DNA of 64,000 nucleotides. Source: Amorphophallus konjac. Taxonomy: Eukaryota > Streptophyta > Magnoliopsida > Alismatales > Araceae. Shown piece after piece: positions 54,775 through 64,000 of the stretch. The notes beneath the pieces are model-generated. The model ran no database searches and was not told the DNA's origin. It saw nothing but the letters and a program-made list of their open reading frames with translations. The stretch spans positions 79,124,559 to 79,188,558 of the forward strand of contig CM040117.1 in assembly GCA_022559845.1 (NCBI GenBank). The letters are read 5' to 3'. The stretch's first letter is position 1. Each line of letters begins with the position of its first letter. A program made the position numbers and the translations under genes.

Positions 54775-56660
54775 ATGGATCCCCAAAAGCCCACTTCATA
54801 TGAATGGTGGCGACACACCCAAGGATGGGGAACCCAATCCTACCCCCTTCGTAGGCCCGATGCCCCTGACTTCTATGGCTCCAAAGTCTCGAGTGACTAC
54901 CTATAGTGTTAAGCCTCTATGGACAAATACTTTGAGTGTTACATTATGTCCGATGCCATGTAAGTCGACTTTGCCACAAGGTGACTTTTTTATGAAGCTG
55001 TCGAAAAATGGAGGAACATAGAATACTTGAGGGAAATTAGGAGGCAATGGCCTATAGAGTCGTGGCGTGAGATGAAGGGCGAGCTTAGAAGGGTCTACCT
55101 ACCTGGCCCAATCACCTCCAACCGACCCCACCCAATCACCTCCACCCAGGCGGGTCATAGTCGGAGGCCAAAAGCCCCATGCGTAGAAGAGCCTAAACCC
55201 ACGACTAGGCTGAGAGACCATCAACGAGTCCACCACGATGCCTCTACTCAAACCCCCACCGTTGCCGAACTCTTCAAAATCATGTCGGATTGGTTGGATA
55301 GGATGTGTACTCAAATTGACGGACTCCTGCCCGAGCCTCCCAACCCGGTGCCACCCCAATGACCTCTTCCCCTCAGGGGGGACATTCCTTCCCCACCCAT
55401 GAGAGCTCCATTGCCATCACCCTCACCTTCCAATCTTTATTCGGAGCCACCTCAGCCAGAGCCACCCATGCTTCTATCGAGGAAGCTAATCATCGACGAG
55501 CCACTTTTTAGCTGGCTCAAGCAAGGCTTGATCTCTAAAGCCTTTTTCTACCCATCCATGGACCCCGCACTACACTTAGTGCCCGTCAACTCATTCCACA
55601 CCACTTTTCGCTCTTCTCACCATGTTGATACATTGGAAAACCTCATTACAGGATTAGACTGGAAATTGACGTTGACGTGTATGTTGGCTCGAGGCTTCGA
55701 CCAACCCAATCGTCGTAGCTTCACACATCCAGCCTTAGGGTCCATTACCTGATGAGACTAATCTCATTACACTTATCTCAAGGGAGGAACCATATTTTCT
55801 ACATATGACCGTCATCTCACCTACCACAAAGGATGAAGGTGATCATTTACACCTTCAAGAATTTCAAACTTGGGACCGTGTCATGAGGGAACCCATCTCG
55901 AGGGGTCACACATTCTTTGATCCCTTCGACCCCTTCCCTAGTGAACCCCTGGACCCACCATATCTACGCCACTTCTACAGGGACGTTCACTATCACACCA
56001 CTACCCCACCGGCCAGTCCGCCTACACTCCGTAAGGAGCCTGTTCATTAGGGTACGGAAGCCGGTGCATTCAACCCTCCTGGCCCACCCAAACCCCCCAA
56101 AGGGCCGTCCGTGCATGAGTGGTGCACTTTGGGATATCTAGGAGTCCATGATTCTACCAACATTTGGTTGTGTCTTGTGTATGCATGGCACACATTCGGA
56201 TGTCCTGGTCCACCATTGCATATGTAAGGGTCGGTCTAATAGTAGGTTTGTTTAGGATCTTGTGAGTCTGTGTTTTTTTCTTTCTTTGTTCCGAGTCTAT
56301 ACATACATGTGTCGAGCATATTAGGAGTCGCATAGTCAGTCTCATGTCAGCTAGCGATGTTAGTCCCTTTCGAGTGTGAGGCAAGTCTGGTCTACTGCGT
56401 ACGTTGTAGACTTACCAGAATTTGGGATCAGTTCTACTCAATATCCCAGATCCAGTCGCATAAAGGGACCCAGCGGTGATTCCTAGTGAGTCATTGAGCC
56501 GTCTCCATCCTTTGAGAGTGACCCCACCCTGGAGTGTCCACCACGAAGTCTCATTCCCACAGCAGCATGTGCATATCGCATATATACGGGATGAGCAGGT
56601 GACGATTACTTGGAGTGGAGCATACTCCGCGCTACTTGGTTGGTGACAGATCAGCCAGAA
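54775..56660 (+). pseudogene. NA3 internal reading frame (gag core to integrase C-term), decayed
   Basis: Fragments in the NA1 order. 54775: MDPQKPTSYEWW, then a capsid-type core in broken frames (SMDKYFECYIMSD, EAVEKWRNIEYLREI, PIESWREMKGELRRVYLP; about 54830-55100). 55150-55360: a Pro-rich linker. 55470-55690: LIIDEPLFSWLKQGLISKAF ... DTLENLITGLDWKLTLTCML, the region shared with NA1 and NA2. 55910-55950: FFDPFDPFPSEP. 56180-56225: a single clear FGCPGPP repeat. 56420-56500: a remnant of the integrase C-terminal region (FGISST, then GPSGDS). Many stops and frame changes; the repeat array is reduced. Confidence 0.7.
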
Positions 56661-56684
56661 CCACACGAGCAGCCGCACCCCGTA

Positions 56685-56720
56685 CTCGACGGGGTCGAGT
56701 TCTTCCCACCTCGGGAGACT
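56685..56720 (+). other. NA3 palindrome and PPT region
   Basis: CTCGACGGGGTCGAG (56685-56699), then TCGGGAGACT against the LTR at 56721. Confidence 0.72.
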
Positions 56721-56839
56721 TGATGGGAATCAACATCGGACGCTAACATTTTATTTTTGCATTTGTGTCCTTTTGTTTACATTTATATCCTTGGGTAATT
56801 GGGTTTGCAATTGTAAGACATTATAAGCCAAAGGGTTAG
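56721..56839 (+). repeat. NA3 3' LTR, first 119 bp
   Basis: Aligns with 42300-42418 (TTATAAGCCAAAGGGTTAG at the end); cut by the LTR starting at 56840. Confidence 0.85.
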
Positions 56840-58839
56840 TGATGTGACACACTAAGGAGGTATGCAACAAAGAGACAAAGATCCTTGGACCTATTCCTCA
56901 AGCACAATCACAAAGCAATAAAGTACTAGATTGGGGCCGAATCGCCGTCGCACACACACGAGCCCGGGTGACTTGATGATGCTAAGTGGAGGCGATGGAT
57001 CAAGACCCTAGCTGGTAGAGTGCCAGCAGGGCTAGGGTTGCCCTCCCGAAGGTACGAGGCCCACGCTTAAGGGGCTGGCCGGGTGCCAATTGGGGCACTA
57101 GGTCCCTCTCTCTCACAGCCCACGGTGACCACTCGTAAGTGGAACACACGGGGTCAGGCGCTCTCTCTCTTGCTCAACGGAGCAATTCTGCGGATATTAG
57201 ATGAACAAATACGGATAATGGAGCAAAGTTCAGAGCTTACCCTGGTTGGTTTGATGAAACCAACCCCGTTCGGAGACGAGGGCGAGCGGGGAAGTGTGGG
57301 TTCCCCGCACACTGCGCTGATGAAGCTTGATCCCTGTTTAATAGTTACAAGCACTACACCTCACACAGGAGGGTTGAATTGGGGTGGGGATATCTGTATT
57401 ACAAATCAAACACTACCTCCGCACAGGGAGGGGCGTTAAGCCGGCCAGGCGGGGAGGGGAGAGTTGCTCGGATTGCGCCGACGGAGCACTCGGCCGAATC
57501 TGCCCGGGTCTGGAACAGCAAGACAGGGGGTCGGTGTAGCCACCGCTGTGAGCTACCCCAAACTCAGAACTTTATGAGACTTGCTCCAAAATGTTTCTGA
57601 CGTACCCGGGCACGACTGTGAATTTTTGTGGGCAGGTACGAAGTCGTCACCGGCAGGGGCAGGCTCTGGAACAAGGTCCCTGCGATCAGGCTCGGACTGC
57701 TCCCAGGATGCAACAGCAGACGGATGAAGTGACCACGATCACTCCCGAAGTCCAAACAAGGTGGGACCATAACGAGTAGGACCGTGGGCGAGTCTTCTTC
57801 GAGCAGCAAGAAAGAACGGCACCGGAGGAGGTCGGGGCCGAGAGCAGCAGTCCGAGAAGTGGAAGGGTGTCGGAGCAGATCCTGACTGACCTGAACAGCG
57901 TCCCGGTGGTAGAAAATTCGGTACAATTAGCTCCGACCTATGAATGAGGCCCCACTGGCTGCGTTGGACAGACAACAGGTGGATCTTTGCCCCGGTCAAG
58001 TAGCACGCCAAGGGGAGCACTGGTGTGGTTGCAGGAGCTTCTGTAAGTTGCTTCTGGTTGCAGGCCGGACTGGTTCTGCGCAGTTGGCGAATGACGGCTC
58101 TCCTGTGCAGCTCTGACCTCGGATTGAGGCGAAACCACCTCGCCTGCAAAGACGACCGGAAGAGCTTTCCGTTGATGTATGCCATGCACCCAGGAGCTCC
58201 AGGGTGGAGTCTGAGGCGGTGCTGCAACAGACTGTCGATCTGCAAATCTTCAGCTGCACACAGATTGGAAGAGAGAAATGGTGGAGGGGGGTTTCTTTGG
58301 TGGAGGTGTAAGGGATATGGGTGCTTTGGTGGTGGGGAGGGGTTTGGAAGGTGGGAAGGGGTGGTGAGGGTGGAGGCCAGGGGCGGAGCTAGCAGGGAGA
58401 GGGGTGGGTGCGCAAATGGCCAAGGGGGAGGTGGTGGGGAGATGGGGGCGCAAGTGGCTTGGGGGAATGGAGAGGGCTCCTCTTGATTTGGGTGGTGGGT
58501 TAATGGGAGGGTTTAATGGAGGTCTAGGGAATAGGAAGGGGTTGCTTTGGGGATGGGAAGGGGTGCCTAGGAGAAGGGAGTCTCCCTTGGGAAGGTGAAA
58601 GGGTGTATGGGGAATGGGAAAGGTTGCTTGGGATGTGGAGGTACTAAAGGGGAGTAATGGCTCTTGGGAAGCTGAAAGGGTGGGGCGCTGAGGTGGCAGG
58701 TGATGTGGCAAGGGGGGGAGGTGAGGGGGCAGGTTCGCCCAAGAGAGAGAGAGAGAAGGAGAGAGAGAGGGGTTCGCCCCCTTTAGAGAGAGAGAGAGAG
58801 ATAGAGAGAGCTAGAGAGAGAGAGAGAAGACAATGCTTG
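56840..58839 (-). repeat. LTR of an NA-type element, U3 cut off
   Basis: Minus-strand LTR starting (plus) TGATGTGACACACTAAGG, inserted in the NA3 3' LTR. R-U5 closely matches the NA1 3' LTR (e.g. around 12160-12430 versus 57360-57620) and is related to NA2. Ends in a GA-rich tract at 58839, near where R would start, where S2 begins; its U3 is outside the window or lost. The ORFs inside are not supported as genes. Confidence 0.8.
57244..57265 (-). other. Hairpin in the LTR at 56840
   Basis: GGTTGGTTT/AAACCAACC with a GATG loop, followed on the minus strand by AGGGTAAGCTC. Third member of the NA hairpin series. Confidence 0.7.
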
Positions 58840-59963
58840 TGTTAGGGTGCTAGGCCCGGATACAGAGGGGGGGTGAATGTATCCCTCTAAAAATTTTAGC
58901 CCAAATTAAAACTCTAAAGCTCAGATATACGGAATAAAGACTAATGAGCTTTTCAAGATGAAATGATAAGGCCACAAATGAACAAACAGTGGGACTGCAC
59001 CAATGCAGCCACCTGAACAACCAGAAACGAAGGCAGAGCTAAACAACCCAAACAAACATAGCAGAATACAATGCTCAAAAATAACTCTCTAGATAATGCA
59101 GCTAGCCAAGTATGCACAACCTGTGAATGGGAGGCAGAAGATATGGAACTAACGCAAGGCAAACCACTGCACAAATAATTTTAAGGTGGTTCGGTCCTCC
59201 AGACCTACATCCACCCCTCACTCCCAACCGGAGTGAGGCTTCACTAGCCAATGCTAGAACCAAGCAGACTCAGTCTGCGAACAGTTGCTGCCACACAGCT
59301 TGACTAGGGGAACAGCCTCCCCTCTTCCTCCCAACCGGAGGGACACCCAAGCGACTCCCAGCCACTTGAAAACTAGAGGTCGCAGACCTCTCTTCCTCCA
59401 GACCAGGAGGGACCCCTGGACTTGCAACCCGCAAGCCCAGAACCGGAGGACCAATCCTCCCTTCCTCTAAACCGGAGGGAACCCACAAGTAGCTCCCAGC
59501 TACTTGCAACCGGAGATCAGATCTCCCTTCTCCTGACTCACCAGGAGGAACCCGATTCCCAGCAGGGCAATCGGAAGAACAAGAATAACCAAATGAAAAA
59601 GAAAAAATAAGAAACGGAAAATACACAGCAATCGGAAGGCTGTAAATGAAGAACAAGAATGTAGCTCTCAAAGGAGTAGATCTGGCTTAGATTTAATCCA
59701 GACGCCAGAGGACAGATCTTCAATAGCTTCTTCCTTCTTCTCCACGAACTCTCTCTCTCTCTATCTCTATTTCTTTCTCCTCTGCTCTCCTTTTCTCTTA
59801 CACTATTCTCTCCTTCTTCTCTGCAACCCTTTTTCTTCTGCTGGCTCACTCTTCTTCTATTTCTTCTTCTTCTCTTTTTCTTCCTCTTTTCTTTTTCTGG
59901 ATCGAAGGGCTTTCTGCTCTCCAGGCTTCTTCTTCGATCAGCCTCCATCTGAAGACGAAGGCT

Positions 59964-59975
59964 CCATTATATACC
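59964..59975 (-). promoter_or_regulatory. TATA box of S2 LTR
   Basis: Minus-strand GGTATATAATGG, with CTG repeats just upstream. Confidence 0.65.
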
Positions 59976-60159
59976 AGCAGCAGCAGCAGCCAGGGCGCGT
60001 GTGGCTTCCACAATTCCCGCCCTAAGAATTCGGACCACGTGGCAGCATCGAGCAGGCTGTCAGTACACGTGTCCTCATCTGGACACTGTTCTTATCCTCG
60101 GATCACGTGCCCAGCACCAGTACGCTTAGCAACTGGAGTTAGATGGCATCAACCCACTT

Positions 60160-60725
60160 GCTCCAAGGAGTTGACGCATCCTTCAGAGATCTTCAACCTA
60201 TGAAACTCAAGTCTGCTGCGTTGACTCCATCAGCTTGCTGCGTTGACGCATCGGCATCGGCAGTCCAGTGATCAATGTATTTGGCGGATAGACATGCTCC
60301 GTTGACGCTGCTAGGCTAAAGCGTTGACGTAGTGGTGTGTTTCTGCAACTAATAGTTCGGCTTGTTTGCATGCTGCGTGGACGCTAAGAACTCCAGCATT
60401 AACCTTCTAAACTGTCTCCGAGCTAGATGCCTATCAGCCTCAATGGCTGCGTTGATGCTGTCTAGCAGTGGCGTTGACGCATGGATATGTTCCAGTGAAC
60501 AAACAGCCTAGCCTTTTTAACTACTACGTCGATGCTTCCAACCCGTGGCGTTGACGCATTGATGATCCAGTGATCAAGTCTTCAGCAGATGGGCGTGCTG
60601 CGTCGATGCTCTCATCATGCTGCGTTGATGCATTAGTGTTCCAGCATCTGAACTTAGATGGCTTCAGCCCTCTCACGTTTTGTGTGGAGTGCGTTGACGC
60701 ATTGTGCAACTGCGTTGGCTCAATC
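60160..60725. repeat. GCGTTGACGC word array in S2 LTR
   Basis: About 13 copies of (G/T)GCGTTGA(C/T)GC-type words: e.g. 60250, 60300, 60470, 60550, 60690. TTGAC is the W-box core bound by WRKY factors; binding is inferred only. Confidence 0.78.
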
Positions 60726-60789
60726 ATCAGTCTGAATCGTCTGCAAACAGAGATGGAAGGAATGTATATACTTAGTTAGTTCAGGCTCT

Positions 60790-61560
60790 TATAACAGCGA
60801 GTGTACATACATTTGAACAATTAGCACATGGACAGTGTATACACTTTACCGTAAAGGACAATGCATGAGTGCAGTGTATAGACTTGGTGTAATGACGCCA
60901 ATGTACAGACTTGCAAGATGTGAGGCGTTGTGTAGACTTTGCGTTCAACTGGATGTATAGGCTTGGAGGGTCCATTGATGGCTGTACAGACTTGGGCGTT
61001 GTATAGACTTGGAACGGCTTCAAGGTAACAATGTACAGACTTTGAAATAAAGAGTGTACAGACTTGAAAGTTCAAGGCCACAATGTATAGACTTTGCCCA
61101 AGGAAACGAATGTATAGACTTCAAAAGAAGCAGTCCGATGTACAGACTTGGTTGCAAGCTGAAACGCCGGATGTACAGACTTCACCAACAAGCTCGAACA
61201 CGAACAGGCTGCACAGTGCACTGTATAGACTTGGAACGAGTGTGCTGTGAGCACTGTATAGACTCAAGATATAACAACCGAATGTATAGAGTTGTGGTCG
61301 GACAACCCAATGTATAGACTTGAAGCATGAGGCCAATGTTCAGACTTTGATGTCCAATGGCGATGTCTAGACTTCGACAAGCTTGAGCCAGTGTATGGAC
61401 TTTGCGAGAGTGAGACGATGCATGAGACGCTGAAGGACCGATGTACAGACTCTGAATATGATATGCCAGTGTACAGACTTAATGATATGAACACTAAGGC
61501 ATGCTGTACAGACTTACTACGATCAAGCTGATGTACATACTTTGATACCCAGACAGGCAG
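60790..61560. repeat. TGTATAGACTTG word array in S2 LTR
   Basis: About 22 copies of TGTA(T/C)AGACTT(G/T/C) spaced 20-45 nt. The core AGACTT is shared with the S1 array. Confidence 0.82.
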
Positions 61561-61834
61561 AGTTCTGATGGGTCGACACATCAGTAAGGGTGGGTCGACC
61601 CACTACTGTTCATTCTAACTAAGCAAAGTGTAGACAGAATCATGATAGCATGCTTATCTGACAACCATATGAACTGTACTCACTCCCATGATAAAACAGC
61701 ATTATGATCAGAGAATGACTGAATAATAGCATGATGACACACACAGCAAGATGACTCACAGTGAATAGCTCACTTCAAAGGCCAATCATCAAAACCACCA
61801 TTAAAACCATCATCAAAACCACATGGGCACAACA

Positions 61835-62113
61835 ATATCCCCCTTTTTGATGATGGCAACACTACACAGTGAGTCAATCTGATGACTCAAACTATTCCCC
61901 CCCTTTGACTTCATCAAAAAGAAAATAATTTTAGAAATTATAGCATGTATAAATATTCAGTCAATTTCTCCGCCTTGCAAGAACATGATTCTCTCCCTTT
62001 AAGAGTTTCAGCAAAAGCATGAGTTAGAGATGATCAAAAGGAACCTGCATGCACTGATTGAATGATATTCTCCCTCTTTGGCAAACAATCTCCCCCTTTG
62101 GTATAATCAAAAT
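61835..62113 (-). other. S2 internal remnant with repeated PPTs
   Basis: PPT-like CCCCCTTT words (plus strand) at 61837, 61898, 61992 and 62091; no coding sequence. Cut by S3 at 62113. Confidence 0.65.
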
Positions 62114-63009
62114 TGTTAGGGTGCTTGGCCAGGATACAGAGGGGGGGGTGAATGAATCCTTCTACGAATAATGGCCAAATTAAAACTAGGATGCTAGATA
62201 AAGACACAGAATAGAACCAATTCGATTCAGCTCAAATACAAACACATGGAGCGTGCCTATTCAAGCATCTAGCGGAAGCAAATCAGACAAACAAACCACT
62301 GCTCAATAGATTTTTAGGTGGTTCGGTCCTTCAGACCTACATCCACCCCTCACTCCCAACAGGAGGGAGGCTTCACTAGCAAACGCTAGAACCCAGCAGA
62401 CTCAGTCTGCAAACAGTTGCTGCCACACAGCTTGACTAGGGGAACAGTCTCCCCTCTTCCTCCCAACCGGAGGGACACCCAAGTGACTCCTAGCCACTTG
62501 GAAACTCGAGGTCGAAGACCTCTCTTCCTCCAGACCAGGAGGGACCACTGGACTTGCAACCACAAGCCCAGAACCGGAGGACTAGCCTCCCTTCCTCTAA
62601 CCAGAGGGCAACCCACAAGTGACAACCTGTCACTTGCAACCCGGAGATCAGATCTCCCTTCTCCTGAACCAACAGGAGGTACCCGATCCCCAACAGGGCT
62701 ATCGGAAGGACAAGATAACCAGATGAAAATGGAAGAAAACAAAAACACGAAATGAAAATAACTTCAGCAAACAAAACGCTGAAAAACGAAATGCGTAATG
62801 TGGCTCCAAACGGAGCTGACTGGCCTGGATCTGATCCACGGTCCAGTGAAGACAGATCTTCAAGCAGCTTCTTCCTTCTTCTCCACGAGCTCTCTCTCTC
62901 TCTCACACTTTTTCTTCTTCTGTTCTTCTGCGCTTTTTTCTCTTTTTAATCTATGCTCCTCTATTCTCTTTTTGCTTCAATGCTCACTCTTGATCGACCA
63001 GCCTTTGTT

Positions 63010-63020
63010 CTTTTTATATC
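63010..63020 (-). promoter_or_regulatory. TATA box of S3 LTR
   Basis: Minus-strand GATATAAAAAG, followed by AACAAAGGCTGGTCGATCAAG as in S2. Confidence 0.65.
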
Positions 63021-63209
63021 AGCAGCCAGTAGGAGGATGGGGTACAGAGTGCGTGTGCTTCACACGCTTGATCCAGAACCTTCCTGCCACGTGCCCCCTT
63101 CGTATTTGTTCCTTCAGTATCGGATCATGTGCACCCAGACTCCGATGAATGTTCTTCCTCGGACCTGTAAAGAGATAAGAATCATTAACCTTGAGTGCCA
63201 CAAGAACTA

Positions 63210-64000
63210 GAACTGAATGAGGTAAGTGGACACGACACGAGGTGCACTAAACAGAGAACGACAAGAGATGCAGTGGTGACACAATGAGCACTACTAAGAG
63301 AACGACACGAGGTAGGAAGAAAACAACACGAAGTAGAAGGAGAACAGCACAAAGTAGAAAAAGGATGACACGAAGTAGACAAGATTACTACAGTACGAGA
63401 TAGGGAGAGCATGACACAAGGTCAGATGAAAAACAACACGAAGTAAGGAAAAAATGACACGAGATACACTGTGACAGAACAGACACAACGAAGAGAACGA
63501 CACGAAGTGAGGTTATAAAACAACACGAGGTAAAAAGAAGAATGACACGAAGTGGTTGCAACAACAAGCAAGACATAAAAGATGACACGAGATGCAACTA
63601 GTGGACAGAGAGAAGCGACACGAGGTTCACACAGAAACGACACGAGGTGGCACAGAAAGCAACACGAGGTGGCACAGAAAGCAACATGAGGTGCTGCAGT
63701 GTTCTGCACGTAGTGGATCAAAAAATGACATGAAGGCACAACAAGGAGAACGACACGAAGTCACTGTAACAAACCAAAACACTACGAAGAGAACGAATAC
63801 AAAAGCAACACGAAATCATGAATACAAACAACACGAAGATGAAACAGTAACCGACATGAGTTGAAAACAACACGAAGACAAAACAGTAACCGACACAAGT
63901 TGAAAACAACACGAAGACGAAACAGTAACCGTCACGAGTTGAAAACAACACGAAGTCAGTGAGAACAGCACGAGGTGAAATGACACGGGCTGACCACGAC
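63210..64000. repeat. GACACGAGGT word array in S3 LTR
   Basis: About 30 copies of (C/A)RACACGA(A/G)GT words at 15-35 nt spacing, running off the window end. Confidence 0.82.

Larger units (their letters stand above)
42300..56839 (+). mobile_element. Non-autonomous LTR retrotransposon NA3 (split, partial)
   Basis: Plus-strand element in the Tat pol. The left LTR is 42300-43762 plus 53973-54469, split by S1. The internal region is 54470-56720. The right LTR starts at 56721 (TGATGGGAATCAACATC) and is cut at 56839 by another LTR. Left and right LTR starts are alignable over the visible 119 bp. The content is a decayed NA-type reading frame without catalytic domains. Confidence 0.88.
58840..61834 (-). 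repeat. S2 LTR (Sirevirus-like, 2995 bp)
   Basis: TGTTAGGGTGCTAGG ... TGGGCACAACA, with the same end types as S1. Minus-strand TATA at 59964-59975. Followed at 61835 by ATATCCCCCTTTTTG, a PPT on the sense strand, so this is a 3' LTR. Confidence 0.85.
62114..64000 (-). repeat. S3 LTR (Sirevirus-like, leaves the window)
   Basis: Starts TGTTAGGGTGCTTGG and shares long stretches with the S2 LTR (62300-62560 versus 59180-59420). TATA at about 63010-63020. The U3 carries a different word array. The right end is outside the window. Confidence 0.8.

Noticed and set aside
58025..58711. Pro-rich and Gly-rich open frames in the LTR at 56840
   Set aside because: Low-complexity G/C-rich LTR sequence; related LTRs carry different frames.
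63210..64000. CRISPR-like array
   Set aside because: Words are short (about 10 nt), degenerate and unevenly spaced inside a plant LTR; no repeat-spacer regularity and no cas genes.

Overview
This window is plant nuclear DNA made almost entirely of nested retrotransposons. I see no host gene, rRNA or tRNA gene. Evidence for a plant: Ty3/gypsy chromovirus, Tat-like and Sirevirus-type Ty1/copia elements, a LINE whose ORF2 carries an RNase H domain, primer binding sites complementary to initiator-Met tRNA, and LTRs of 2-3.3 kb. The species cannot be named; a large, repeat-rich angiosperm genome is likely.

Layout. The oldest host appears to be a Tat-like gypsy element on the minus strand. It is represented by LTR sequence from 18431 to about 19.2 kb, an extra ORF on the opposite strand with an 82-nt intron (19.57-39.22 kb, interrupted), and decayed RNase H/integrase (40424-42299). 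Inserted to its left is gypsy element G1 (minus strand): gag at 1-5855 and a probable LTR at 6289-18430. G1 itself contains a 3323-bp solo LTR (2227-5549, TSD CCATT), a 5'-truncated LINE (6452-9531, 15-bp TSD) and non-autonomous element NA1 (11659-18268, TSD AGACA). Inside the Tat antisense ORF sit chromovirus C1 (20730-30174, TSD GGATG) and non-autonomous element NA2 (30373-37980). Inside the Tat pol sits NA3 (from 42300). The left LTR of NA3 is split by a gag-only Sirevirus-type element, S1 (43763-53967, TSD CAAAT). Its right LTR is cut by another LTR (56840-58839), which is cut by Sirevirus-like LTR S2 (58840-61834). The internal part of S2 is cut by S3 (62114 to the window end).

How they work together. 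C1 has gag, protease, RT, RNase H, integrase and a chromodomain. NA1, NA2 and NA3 lack protease, RT, RNase H and the integrase core. Each instead carries gag-derived sequence, a shared domain I do not recognise, an array (or remnant) of a roughly 20-residue repeat centred on GCPGPP, and the integrase C-terminal (GPY/F-like) region. They share PBS type, a post-PBS box, a CTCGA/TCGAG palindrome 20-21 nt before the 3' LTR, and an LTR hairpin placed next to a splice-donor-like sequence with C1. The inference is that a C1-type chromovirus supplies their enzymes in trans. This family is the best candidate here for a previously undescribed system.

A second theme is that five LTR families carry dense arrays of a short family-specific word (AACGG/GACCGTT, GCACAGACTTA, GCGTTGACGC, TGTATAGACTTG, GACACGAGGT). 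In the three S families these lie upstream of the TATA box, as expected of regulatory site arrays.

All boundaries and similarities were judged by eye; names G1, C1, NA1-3 and S1-3 are labels for this report only.
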